NCBI GenBank assembly: GCA_030403585.1
Contig: JAUEPE010000002.1
Span: 62,001-126,000, forward strand
DNA from: Frankia sp. RB7
Lineage (GTDB): Bacteria; Pseudomonadota; Alphaproteobacteria; Rhizobiales; Xanthobacteraceae
DNA: 64,000 nucleotides
Direction: 5' to 3'
Notes under the pieces: generated by a model
Database searches by the model: none
What the model saw: only the letters and a program-made list of their open reading frames with translations
What the model was told of the DNA's origin: nothing
Program-made: the position numbers and the translations under genes
In this document: positions 57,285-64,000 of the stretch, one piece after another
Numbering within the stretch: the first letter of the stretch is position 1
Layout of the letters: every line of letters begins with the position of its first letter

Positions 57285-58352
57285 ATGGCGCAGCCGACCT
57301 TCTTCAAGAAACCGCCGGCCTCAACGCTGGCCGACATCGCCACGCTGACCAAGGCGCAACTGGTCGACCCTGTCAGGGGCGGTCATGTCATCACGGGTCT
57401 TGCTTCGCTGGCCGAAGCCGGCCCGATGCATCTGGCGTTCTTCGACAACATCAAATACGCCGATGAGCTCAAGGCGACCAAGGCTGGCGCCTGTCTGGTG
57501 AGCCCGCGTTTCGAGGCCCAGGTGCCCGCGCATGTGGCCGTGCTGCGCGTCGCGCAGCCGTTCCGGGCCTTTGTCGGGATCGCCCGGGAATGGCATGGCG
57601 ATGCGCTCCGCCCACAGTCCTGGTTCGGCAATGACGGCATTGGGCCATCGGCCATCATCGACCCGTCGGCGCGGCTGGAGGACGACGTCATCGTGGAGCC
57701 GCTGACCGTGATCGGTCCGGATGTCGAGATCGGCAGCGGCAGCGTGATCGGTGCCGGTGTGGTCCTTGGTCCGGGCGTCAAGATCGGGCGGGACTGCAAT
57801 GTCGGCGCCCGCACGGCCATCCAGTGCGCGCTGATCGGCAACAACGTGCTGATCCACCCAGGCTGCTCGATCGGCCAGGACGGCTACGGCTTCATCTTCT
57901 TCGGCCCCGAGGGCCATCTGAAGGTACCCCAGACCGGCCGCGTGCTGATCCAGAACAATGTGGAAGTCGGCGCCGGCACCACCATCGATCGCGGCTCCTT
58001 GCGGGACACCGTGATCGGGGAGGGTACCAAAATCGACAATCAGGTCCAGATCGGCCACAATGTGACGATCGGCCGGAACTGCCTGCTGGCGGCCCAGATC
58101 GGGCTCGCGGGCAGCCTGACGATCGGCGACAACGTCGCGCTGGGAGCAAAGGTCGGCATCAACAATCACCTCAAGATCGGTGACGGGGCCCAGGTCACCG
58201 CGATGAGCGGGGTCAAGGACGACATCCCGCCCAATGGACGTTGGGGCGGTTTCTTTGCCAAGCCGACCAAACAATGGTTCAAGGAAATTATCGCGGTCGA
58301 GCGCCTGGTACGCGACAGCAAGGCCGATCCGAAGGGCGAGGGACGGGAATGA
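57285..58352 (+). CDS. lpxD: UDP-3-O-(3-hydroxyacyl)glucosamine N-acyltransferase
   Basis: A 355-residue left-handed beta-helix acyltransferase for lipid A. The N-terminal uridine-binding domain is followed by hexapeptide repeats ([20 protein letters not shown]). The catalytic His is in [12 protein letters not shown], and IGQDGYGF is a family landmark. ATG 57285 has ggggtgg upstream. The stop overlaps fabZ (ATGA). Confidence 0.95.
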   Translation: MAQPTFFKKPPASTLADIATLTKAQLVDPVRGGHVITGLASLAEAGPMHLAFFDNIKYADELKATKAGACLVSPRFEAQVPAHVAVLRVAQPFRAFVGIAREWHGDALRPQSWFGNDGIGPSAIIDPSARLEDDVIVEPLTVIGPDVEIGSGSVIGAGVVLGPGVKIGRDCNVGARTAIQCALIGNNVLIHPGCSIGQDGYGFIFFGPEGHLKVPQTGRVLIQNNVEVGAGTTIDRGSLRDTVIGEGTKIDNQVQIGHNVTIGRNCLLAAQIGLAGSLTIGDNVALGAKVGINNHLKIGDGAQVTAMSGVKDDIPPNGRWGGFFAKPTKQWFKEIIAVERLVRDSKADPKGEGRE

Positions 58353-58810
58353 CGGCGGAATCACCTGTGAAATTCGAGCTGGTGGACATCAATGCGATCC
58401 TCCAGACGCTGCCGCACCGTTTTCCGATGCTCCTGATCGACCGGGTGATCAACATCCGGGCCGATTACAGCGGCATCGGCATCAAGAACGTCACCTTCAA
58501 CGAGCCGGCGTTCCAGGGCCATTTCCCCGAACGTCCGGTCTATCCGGGTGTGATGATGATCGAGGCGATGGCGCAGACCGCCGGCGTGATCGGCATCAAG
58601 TCGGTCGAGGGCACCGAGAAGCCGCGGGCGGTCTATTTCCTCACCATCGACAAGTGCAAGTTCCGCAAGCCCGTGCTGCCCGGCGATACCATCGAGTATC
58701 ACATGCGCTCGGTCGGCCGCCGCAAGACCATGTGGTGGTTTCACGGCGACGCCAAGGTCAACGGCACGGTCGTCGCCGAAGCCGATGTCGGGGCCATGCT
58801 GACGGACTGA
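58349..58810 (+). CDS. fabZ: 3-hydroxyacyl-ACP dehydratase FabZ
   Basis: A 153-residue hot-dog-fold dehydratase. The catalytic His lies in [20 protein letters not shown] along with the catalytic Glu, and [13 protein letters not shown] is the family start. It overlaps lpxD by 4 nt and supplies fatty-acid synthesis next to lipid A genes, as in many Gram-negatives. Confidence 0.95.
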   Translation: MTAESPVKFELVDINAILQTLPHRFPMLLIDRVINIRADYSGIGIKNVTFNEPAFQGHFPERPVYPGVMMIEAMAQTAGVIGIKSVEGTEKPRAVYFLTIDKCKFRKPVLPGDTIEYHMRSVGRRKTMWWFHGDAKVNGTVVAEADVGAMLTD

Positions 58811-58818
58811 GCGAGCCG

Positions 58819-58885
58819 GCGAATGGCGAGTAGCGAACGAGCTGCGCTGTTTCCTTCCGTTCGCCACTCTCCATTCGCCATTCGC
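58819..58885. repeat. Imperfect inverted repeat between fabZ and lpxA
   Basis: gcgaatggcgagtagcgaac (58819-58838) pairs imperfectly with the sequence at 58859-58885 (gttcgcc...ccattcgc), which holds an extra cattcgc copy. The region looks like a short dispersed intergenic repeat rather than a gene. Confidence 0.5.
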
Positions 58886-58981
58886 TTTGAAACACGCCGA
58901 GATCATACGTCACTGGACAGATCGGGCGCAGTCGCGCTAACCACCGGAAAGCCGAGCAAGTTCAACACATAGTCAGACCTT

Positions 58982-59015
58982 CTTGATAAGTAAGATCGCT
59001 TGATGAGTAAGATCG
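58982..59015 (+). repeat. 17-nt tandem duplication across the lpxA start
   Basis: cttgataagtaagatcg (58982-58998) is followed at once by cttgatgagtaagatcg (58999-59015), differing in a single base. The A-to-G difference creates the ATG used for lpxA in the second unit. Confidence 0.8.
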
Positions 59016-59794
59016 ACCCCGCCGCACGGGTGGAAGACGGCGCCGTGATCGGCGAGGGCACCGAGATCGGGCCCTTTTGCATCATCGGTCGCAACGCCCG
59101 GATCGGCGCCAATTGCAAGCTGATCGGACAGGTCACCGTCATCGGCCATACCTCGGTCGGGGACAATTGCGTGATCTCGCCATTCGCGGTGCTCGGCGGC
59201 GCGCCGCAGGACCTCAGCTACAAGGGCGAGCCGACCACGCTCGACATCGGTTCCGGCAACACCATCCGCGAAGGCGCGACGATGAACATCGGCACCGTCA
59301 AGGGCGGTGGGCACACGCGCGTCGGCAACGACGGCTATTTCATGAACAACAGCCATGTCGGCCATGACTGCATGGTCGGCAACAACGCGATCTTCGCGAC
59401 CTCGGCGACGCTCGGCGGCCATTGCGAGATCGGCGATGCCGTCTATATCGGCGGGCTGTCCGCGGTGCACCAGTTCACGCGCATCGGCTCCTATGTGATG
59501 GTCGGCGGCCTCTCGGGCGTGCGCGACGACATCATCCCGTACGGGCTCGCCAACGGCCAATATGCGGTGCTGGAGAGCCTCAATCTCATCGGCATGAAGC
59601 GGCGCAAGTTCACCAGGCAGCGCCTCGCAACCGTGCGTGCGTTCTACCAGAAACTGTTCCATGGCCCCGGCACCTTCGCCGAGCGGCTGGAGGCGGTGCG
59701 GTCCCTCGAGAGCGAAGATCCTGCGATCGCCGAAATCCTCGGCTTCATCGGCAAGGGCAAGCGTCCGCTCTGTCTTCCCGCCATCGAGAAGTAA
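59003..59794 (+). CDS. lpxA: UDP-N-acetylglucosamine O-acyltransferase
   Basis: A 263-residue trimeric beta-helix acyltransferase starting lipid A synthesis. Hexapeptide repeats begin IGEGTEIGPFCIIG; the catalytic His lies in NNSHVGHDCMVGN, and HQFTRIGSYVMVGG is diagnostic of LpxA. The C-terminal helices end KGKRPLCLPAIEK. ATG 59003 sits in the second unit of a 17-nt tandem repeat, with a TTG at 59000 also in frame and no clear Shine-Dalgarno site. Confidence 0.95.
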   Translation: MSKIDPAARVEDGAVIGEGTEIGPFCIIGRNARIGANCKLIGQVTVIGHTSVGDNCVISPFAVLGGAPQDLSYKGEPTTLDIGSGNTIREGATMNIGTVKGGGHTRVGNDGYFMNNSHVGHDCMVGNNAIFATSATLGGHCEIGDAVYIGGLSAVHQFTRIGSYVMVGGLSGVRDDIIPYGLANGQYAVLESLNLIGMKRRKFTRQRLATVRAFYQKLFHGPGTFAERLEAVRSLESEDPAIAEILGFIGKGKRPLCLPAIEK

Positions 59795-59801
59795 TGCTGG
59801 G

Positions 59802-60671
59802 ATGGCCGCGGACATGACATCGGCGGCTCCAGCGATTTCATCACCGGTCGGCGTGGTCGCGGGCGGCGGCGCCATGCCGTTCGCGGTTGCCGAGTCGCTC
59901 GCCGCGCGCGGCATCACGCCGGTGTTGTTTCCGTTGCGAGGCGCCTGCGATCCGGTGCAAGTGGAGAAATTCCGCCACCGCTGGATCTCGGTCGGACAGC
60001 TCGGCCGCGCCATGCGGCTGTTCCGCGAGGAAGGCTGCCGAGACGTGATCTTCATCGGCACGCTGGTGCGGCCTTCGCTGACGGAGATCCGGTTCGACTT
60101 CACGACGTTGCGGCTGCTCGGTAACGTCATCCGCGCTTTTCGTGGTGGCGACGATCACCTGTTGTCGGGTGTCGGGCGCATTCTCGAGGAAGGCGGCTTT
60201 CGCATGGTCGGCATCAAGGATGTCGCGCCCGACCTGCTGATGCCAGAGGGCTGCATCACCCGCGCCTGGCCGGCCGACAATGCCAAAGGCGACATCGAAC
60301 GCGGGCGCGCGGTGCTCACCGCGCTTGGGCCGTTCGACATCGGTCAGGCCGCAGTGGTGATCGACGGCCATGTGGTGGCGGTCGAGGACATCGAGGGCAC
60401 TGATGCGCTGCTGGCGCGGGTGGCGCGGCTGCGCGAGGAAGGCCGTATCCGTGCCGCGACGGGGCGAGGCGTGCTGGTGAAGGCGCCGAAGAGCGGCCAG
60501 GATTTGCGCTTCGACCTGCCGACGATCGGCGCGCGCACGATCGAGGGCGTCGCCAAGGCCGGCCTTGCCGGTGTCGCCGTCATCGCCGGCAACACCATCG
60601 CCGCCGAGCCGCAGGCGATGATCGGGCTCGCCGACGCCAAATATCTCTTCGTCGTCGGTCTGCCGGCCTGA
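59802..60671 (+). CDS. lpxI: UDP-2,3-diacylglucosamine diphosphatase LpxI
   Basis: A 289-residue DUF1009/LpxI protein, the alphaproteobacterial alternative to LpxH. The N-terminus has VGVVAGGGAMPFAVAES, and GQAAVVIDGHVVAVEDIEGTDALLARV and KAPKSGQDLRFDLPTIG are LpxI landmarks. It hydrolyses UDP-diacylglucosamine to lipid X. ATG 59802 or 59814 could start. It overlaps lpxB by 1 nt, placing both steps in one operon. Confidence 0.92.
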   Translation: MAADMTSAAPAISSPVGVVAGGGAMPFAVAESLAARGITPVLFPLRGACDPVQVEKFRHRWISVGQLGRAMRLFREEGCRDVIFIGTLVRPSLTEIRFDFTTLRLLGNVIRAFRGGDDHLLSGVGRILEEGGFRMVGIKDVAPDLLMPEGCITRAWPADNAKGDIERGRAVLTALGPFDIGQAAVVIDGHVVAVEDIEGTDALLARVARLREEGRIRAATGRGVLVKAPKSGQDLRFDLPTIGARTIEGVAKAGLAGVAVIAGNTIAAEPQAMIGLADAKYLFVVGLPA

Positions 60672-61849
60672 TGCAGACCCGCGATTCCAAACGGAAGATC
60701 TTCCTGATCGCGACCGAGGAATCCGGCGACCGGCTCGGTTCGGCGCTGATGAAGGTGCTGCGCCAACGCCTCGGCGACGGCGTGCAGTTCGAGGGTGTCG
60801 GCGGCACCACCATGGCGCGTGAGGGACTGAACTCACTGTTCCCGATCGAGGAGCTCTCGATCGTCGGCTTCGCCGCGGTGGTGCAGCAATTGCCAAAAAT
60901 CCTGCGGCTGATCCGCGAGACCTCGGATGCGGTGATCGAGGCGGTGCCCGATGCGCTGGTCATCATCGACAGCCCCGATTTCACCCATCGCGTTGCGCGC
61001 CGCGTGCGCGCGAAGAATCCGGCGATCCCCGTCATCGACTACGTCTCGCCCTCGGTCTGGGCCTGGCGGCCGGGCCGGGCGCGCGCGATGCTCGGTTATG
61101 TCGATCACGTGCTGGGTCTGCTGCCGTTCGAGCCGGAGGAGTATCGCAAGCTGAAAGGGCCGCCATGCAGCTATGTCGGCCATCCCCTGATCGAGCAATT
61201 GCCGTCGTTGCGCCCGAACCCTGACGAGCAAAAGCGCCGCGACAGCGAGCCGCCGGTGCTGCTGGTGCTGCCGGGCAGCCGCCGCAGCGAGATCCGGCAT
61301 CATCTCGGTCTGTTCGGTGCCGCGCTCGGGCGCTTGCAGGCCGAGGGCCGCGCGTTCGAATTGATGCTGCCGACGATGCCGCATCTCGAAGCCACGGTGT
61401 GCGCGGGCGTGGCAGCCTGGCCGGTCAAGCCGCAGATCGTGGTCGGCGAAACCGAGAGACGCGCCGCATTCCGGATCGCGCGCGCAGCGCTGGCGAAATC
61501 CGGCACGGTGACGCTGGAACTCGCGCTCTCGGGCATTCCGATGGTGACCGCCTATCGCGTTGGCGCGATGGAGGCCTTCATCCTGCGCCGCGCAATCCAG
61601 GTCTCTTCGGTGATCCTCGCCAATCTCGTGATCGGCAAGGACGTGATTCCCGAGTTTTTGCAGGAAGACTGCACGCCGCAGAAGCTCGCCGCCGCACTGT
61701 CCGAGGTGCTGACCGAGACGCCGATGCGCAAGCAACAGGTTGAAGCCTTCGCGCAGCTCGACACCATCATGTCCACCGGCAACAAATCACCGAGTGTGCT
61801 CGCCGCCGACATCGTGCTCGCGACGATGCGGAATAGCCGACGAAGCTAA
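60671..61849 (+). CDS. lpxB: Lipid-A-disaccharide synthase
   Basis: A 392-residue GT19 glycosyltransferase joining lipid X with UDP-diacylglucosamine. FLIATEESGDRLGSALMK matches the N-terminal nucleotide fold, and YVSPSVWAWRPGRARAM and LPGSRRSEIRHH are family motifs. Its stop overlaps that of the convergent SDR gene by 4 nt, so the long plus-strand block ends here. Confidence 0.94.
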   Translation: MQTRDSKRKIFLIATEESGDRLGSALMKVLRQRLGDGVQFEGVGGTTMAREGLNSLFPIEELSIVGFAAVVQQLPKILRLIRETSDAVIEAVPDALVIIDSPDFTHRVARRVRAKNPAIPVIDYVSPSVWAWRPGRARAMLGYVDHVLGLLPFEPEEYRKLKGPPCSYVGHPLIEQLPSLRPNPDEQKRRDSEPPVLLVLPGSRRSEIRHHLGLFGAALGRLQAEGRAFELMLPTMPHLEATVCAGVAAWPVKPQIVVGETERRAAFRIARAALAKSGTVTLELALSGIPMVTAYRVGAMEAFILRRAIQVSSVILANLVIGKDVIPEFLQEDCTPQKLAAALSEVLTETPMRKQQVEAFAQLDTIMSTGNKSPSVLAADIVLATMRNSRRS

Positions 61850-62613
61850 GCCAGGCCGCCGTCGACCCGGAAACACTGGCAGGTGATGCGCTGGCTCGCG
61901 TCGGAGGCGAGGTAGAGCGCCATGTCAGCGATATCGTCGGGCGTCACCGCATCGGGAATGGCCTGGCGCGTGCGCAGTTCAGCGATGGCCTGCTCGTTTG
62001 GAAACCACAGCCGACGCTGCCGCTCGGTGATCACCATCCCCGGCGCGATGGCGTTGACGCGGATGCGGTCGGCGCCGAACCGGCGGCCTAGGGAATTGGT
62101 GAAGCCGACGATCGCAGCCTTCGCCGCGGCGTAGACCGGCAGTGCCGGTGCGCCGCGCATCCAGGCCACCGACGACATGTTGATGATCGAGCCGCCGCCG
62201 CGCGCCTGCATCTGCGGCACCACGGCCTGCGCGGCAAAGAAGACGTGCTTGAGATTGACGCCGATCATCCAGTCGAATTCGGCCGGCGTCACGTCGGCCA
62301 GCACCTGGCGCTGGTCATTGGCTGCGTTGTTGACGAGGACCGCGGCATCGCCCAGCGATCCCTGCACCTTCGCCAGCGCCGCGCGCAGGGCATCGATGTC
62401 GAGGAGGTCGCAGGGCACGAATAACGGCGCGTTGCTGGACGTTTTCGCCACCTCGTGAGCCAGCGCTTCGCCCGCCTGCGCATCGATGTCGAGGAAGGCG
62501 ACACGGGAACCCTGGCCAGTGAAAGCGCGCACGAAGGCTGCGCCGATGCCGCTGGCGCCCCCGGTGATCAGCACCACGCGGTCCGCGAGGTCGGCGTAGC
62601 TCGTCTTGGTCAT
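61846..62613 (-). CDS. SDR family oxidoreductase linked to a sugar ABC importer
   Basis: A 255-residue short-chain dehydrogenase. Cofactor motif TGGASGIG at residues 17-24, NNA at 95-97, catalytic Ser148, Tyr161 and Lys165 (YAAAK). ATG 62613 overlaps the ATPase stop by 4 nt; a longer in-frame reading through the ATPase gene is spurious. Coupling to a sugar importer suggests it oxidises the imported sugar or sugar acid. Substrate unknown. Confidence 0.9.
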   Translation of the reverse strand: MTKTSYADLADRVVLITGGASGIGAAFVRAFTGQGSRVAFLDIDAQAGEALAHEVAKTSSNAPLFVPCDLLDIDALRAALAKVQGSLGDAAVLVNNAANDQRQVLADVTPAEFDWMIGVNLKHVFFAAQAVVPQMQARGGGSIINMSSVAWMRGAPALPVYAAAKAAIVGFTNSLGRRFGADRIRVNAIAPGMVITERQRRLWFPNEQAIAELRTRQAIPDAVTPDDIADMALYLASDASQRITCQCFRVDGGLA

Positions 62614-63725
62614 GCGATCAGTCGCTCCGTCTCGGGGTCGAACAGGCAAATGCGGCGGGTATCGAGGGCGAAGGAGGCGGTCCCGCCCGGCGTCGGGCGG
62701 ATCTCCGGCGAGACGCGCGCCTGCGCGGGCTCGCCGCCAAGCCGCAGCAGGACAATGGTCTCCGCTCCGGTGGGCTCGACCAGTTCGACAGGCGCGGTGA
62801 TGATGACCGGCGCGCCCGTGGCCCCAGAGAACACGCGATCCCCCTCGGCGATGCATTCCGGCCGGATTCCAAGCACCACCTCGCGGCCGACATAGGAGGC
62901 AGCTGCGTCGTAGTCCTGGAGGCGGAGACGAACCTCGTCCGGCCGGCCTGCGCCGATCACCGCCACAGGCCCGCCGGCATCGGCCTCGAGCCGCGCCGCC
63001 ATCGTGTTCATCGGCGGTGAGCCCATGAAGCGGGCGACGAACAGATTGGCCGGATAACGGTACACCGTGTCGGGGTCGGCGAATTGCTGCACCACGCCCC
63101 GATGCATCACGGCGATGCGGGTCGCCATCGTCATCGCCTCGATCTGGTCGTGGGTGACGTAGATGATGGTGGCGCCGATGCGCTGGTGCAGCCGCTTGAT
63201 CTCTATCCGCATCTCGACCCGCAGCTTGGCATCGAGATTGGAGAGCGGCTCGTCGAACAGGAAGAGCAGGGGATCGCGCACCAGCGCGCGCCCCATCGCC
63301 ACGCGCTGGCGCTGGCCGCCGGACAGTTGCGACGGCTTGCGGCCGAGCAGGGGTTCGATCTGCAGCAGCTTGGCCACGTTCGCCAGTGCCTTCTCCTGTT
63401 CCGCCTTGGCGACGTGTCGGCATTCCATGCCGAACGTGATGTTCTGGCGCACCGTCATCGACGGATAGAGCGCGTAGGACTGGAATACCATGGCGATGTC
63501 GCGGTCCTTGGGCGGGACGTCGTTGACGACGCGTCCGCCGATCTCGATCGTGCCGTCGCTTGCCCGATCGAGCCCTGCCACGATATTGAGCAGCGTGGAC
63601 TTGCCGCAGCCGGACGGCCCGACCAGAACGGTGAATTCGCCGCTCTCGATGTCGAGGTCGATGCCCTTCAGCACCTCCAGATTGGCGTAGCGCTTCGACA
63701 GGGCGCGAATGCTCAGAGCTGCCAT
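62610..63725 (-). CDS. Sugar ABC transporter ATP-binding protein (UgpC/MalK type)
   Basis: A 371-residue ATPase. Walker A GPSGCGKS, signature LSGGQRQR, Walker B LFLFDEPLSNLDAKLR and H-loop YVTHDQIEAMTM are all present. The C-terminal half carries MalK-like OB-fold (TOBE) regulatory repeats (LGIRPECIAEGDRV). It lies 10 nt after the MalG-like permease gene and overlaps the SDR gene. Such ATPases serve sugar or glycerol-phosphate importers. Confidence 0.92.
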   Translation of the reverse strand: MAALSIRALSKRYANLEVLKGIDLDIESGEFTVLVGPSGCGKSTLLNIVAGLDRASDGTIEIGGRVVNDVPPKDRDIAMVFQSYALYPSMTVRQNITFGMECRHVAKAEQEKALANVAKLLQIEPLLGRKPSQLSGGQRQRVAMGRALVRDPLLFLFDEPLSNLDAKLRVEMRIEIKRLHQRIGATIIYVTHDQIEAMTMATRIAVMHRGVVQQFADPDTVYRYPANLFVARFMGSPPMNTMAARLEADAGGPVAVIGAGRPDEVRLRLQDYDAAASYVGREVVLGIRPECIAEGDRVFSGATGAPVIITAPVELVEPTGAETIVLLRLGGEPAQARVSPEIRPTPGGTASFALDTRRICLFDPETERLIA

Positions 63726-63735
63726 GACACATCCA

Positions 63736-64000
63736 TCATTTTACGGCCCCGGCAGTGAGGCCGCGTACGAAATACCTGCCGCCGAAAAGATAGATCAGCA
63801 AAGTGGGTAGCGCTGCGATGATCACCGCGGCGCTCTGCACGCCATGCTGCGGGATATCTGCGACCGCGGCAGACAGCGCGATCAGCGCGGCCGTCACGGG
63901 TTGCTGCTGGCCGGTCGTGAATGTCACGCCATAGAGGAATTCGTTCCAGATATGGGTGAACTGCCAGATCACGGTGACGATCAGGATGGGGGCCGAGAGC
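63736..64000 (-). CDS. Sugar ABC transporter permease, MalG type (C-terminal part)
   Basis: Only the last 88 residues are visible; the gene continues past the right edge. [17 protein letters not shown] and [25 protein letters not shown] are typical of the last helices of MalG-family permeases. The reading frame stays open to base 64000. It is 10 nt upstream of its ATPase gene, giving the operon order permease-ATPase-SDR. Confidence 0.88.
   Translation of the reverse strand, partial: LSAPILIVTVIWQFTHIWNEFLYGVTFTTGQQQPVTAALIALSAAVADIPQHGVQSAAVIIAALPTLLIYLFGGRYFVRGLTAGAVK

Noticed and set aside
61846..63732. A 628-codon minus-strand reading that fuses SDR to an upstream segment
   Set aside because: The upstream half is a shifted frame of the UgpC/MalK-type ATPase gene. 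The true SDR starts at 62613, overlapping the ATPase stop by 4 nt.

Overview
The window is a high-GC alphaproteobacterial chromosome segment, most likely Bradyrhizobium or a close relative in the Nitrobacteraceae. The evidence is the gene order birA-rnj-mce-DUF1467, proS-lolC-lolD, dnaE, rpsB-tsf-pyrH-frr-uppS-cdsA-dxr-rseP-bamA-lpxD-fabZ-lpxA-lpxI-lpxB, an S2 protein with a long C-terminal tail, a DUF3551 protein, a short alphaproteobacterial-type ProRS, LexA boxes of the GTTC-N7-GTTC type, and short dispersed palindromic repeats between genes. No tRNA, rRNA, CRISPR array, integrase or transposase was seen.

Layout. 1-2.9 kb: end of birA, RNase J, methylmalonyl-CoA epimerase, two small membrane proteins. 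2.9-10.1 kb: methylthioribose kinase and a complete peptide-type (DppABCDF-like) ABC importer. 10.1-16.8 kb, minus strand: a TetR regulator, a BMP-type (nucleoside-like) ABC importer, a RidA-family protein and an isochorismatase-like cysteine hydrolase in one tight cluster, with a 20-bp palindrome just upstream of the binding-protein gene. 17.1-20.7 kb, minus: a ribose-type sugar ABC importer. 20.8-21.2 kb: a small globin. 21.7-27.3 kb, plus: a copper-handling operon (DUF2946 protein, TonB-dependent receptor, PCuAC chaperone, DUF1775/YcnI protein, CopC-CopD fusion).

27.4-30.8 kb returns to core genes (proS, lolC, lolD). 31-38.1 kb is a second accessory block: an MDR oxidoreductase divergent from an XRE/MmyB-type regulator, two SDR dehydrogenases divergent from a winged-helix/TPR regulator, a ClpP-like periplasmic protein and a DUF3551 protein. 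38.4-39.1 kb is an outer-membrane beta-barrel protein with a clear terminator. At 39.2-39.4 kb two back-to-back LexA boxes precede a 32-residue one-helix membrane protein that resembles the SOS division inhibitor SidA in size, topology and control. dnaE, a secreted beta-carbonic anhydrase and a catalytically dead caspase-like protein follow.

46.7-61.8 kb is one long plus-strand block running from translation (S2, EF-Ts, RRF) through UMP kinase and isoprenoid/phospholipid synthesis to outer-membrane assembly (RseP, BamA) and lipid A synthesis (LpxD, FabZ, LpxA, LpxI, LpxB). Convergent to it at the right edge lies a minus-strand sugar ABC importer (MalG-like permease, UgpC/MalK-like ATPase) coupled to an SDR dehydrogenase.

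The most interesting items are the SOS-controlled microprotein, the TetR-BMP-RidA-hydrolase cluster with its putative operator, the DUF2946-led copper operon, the pseudocaspase, and a 25-nt element placed in the same orientation just downstream of two unrelated operons.
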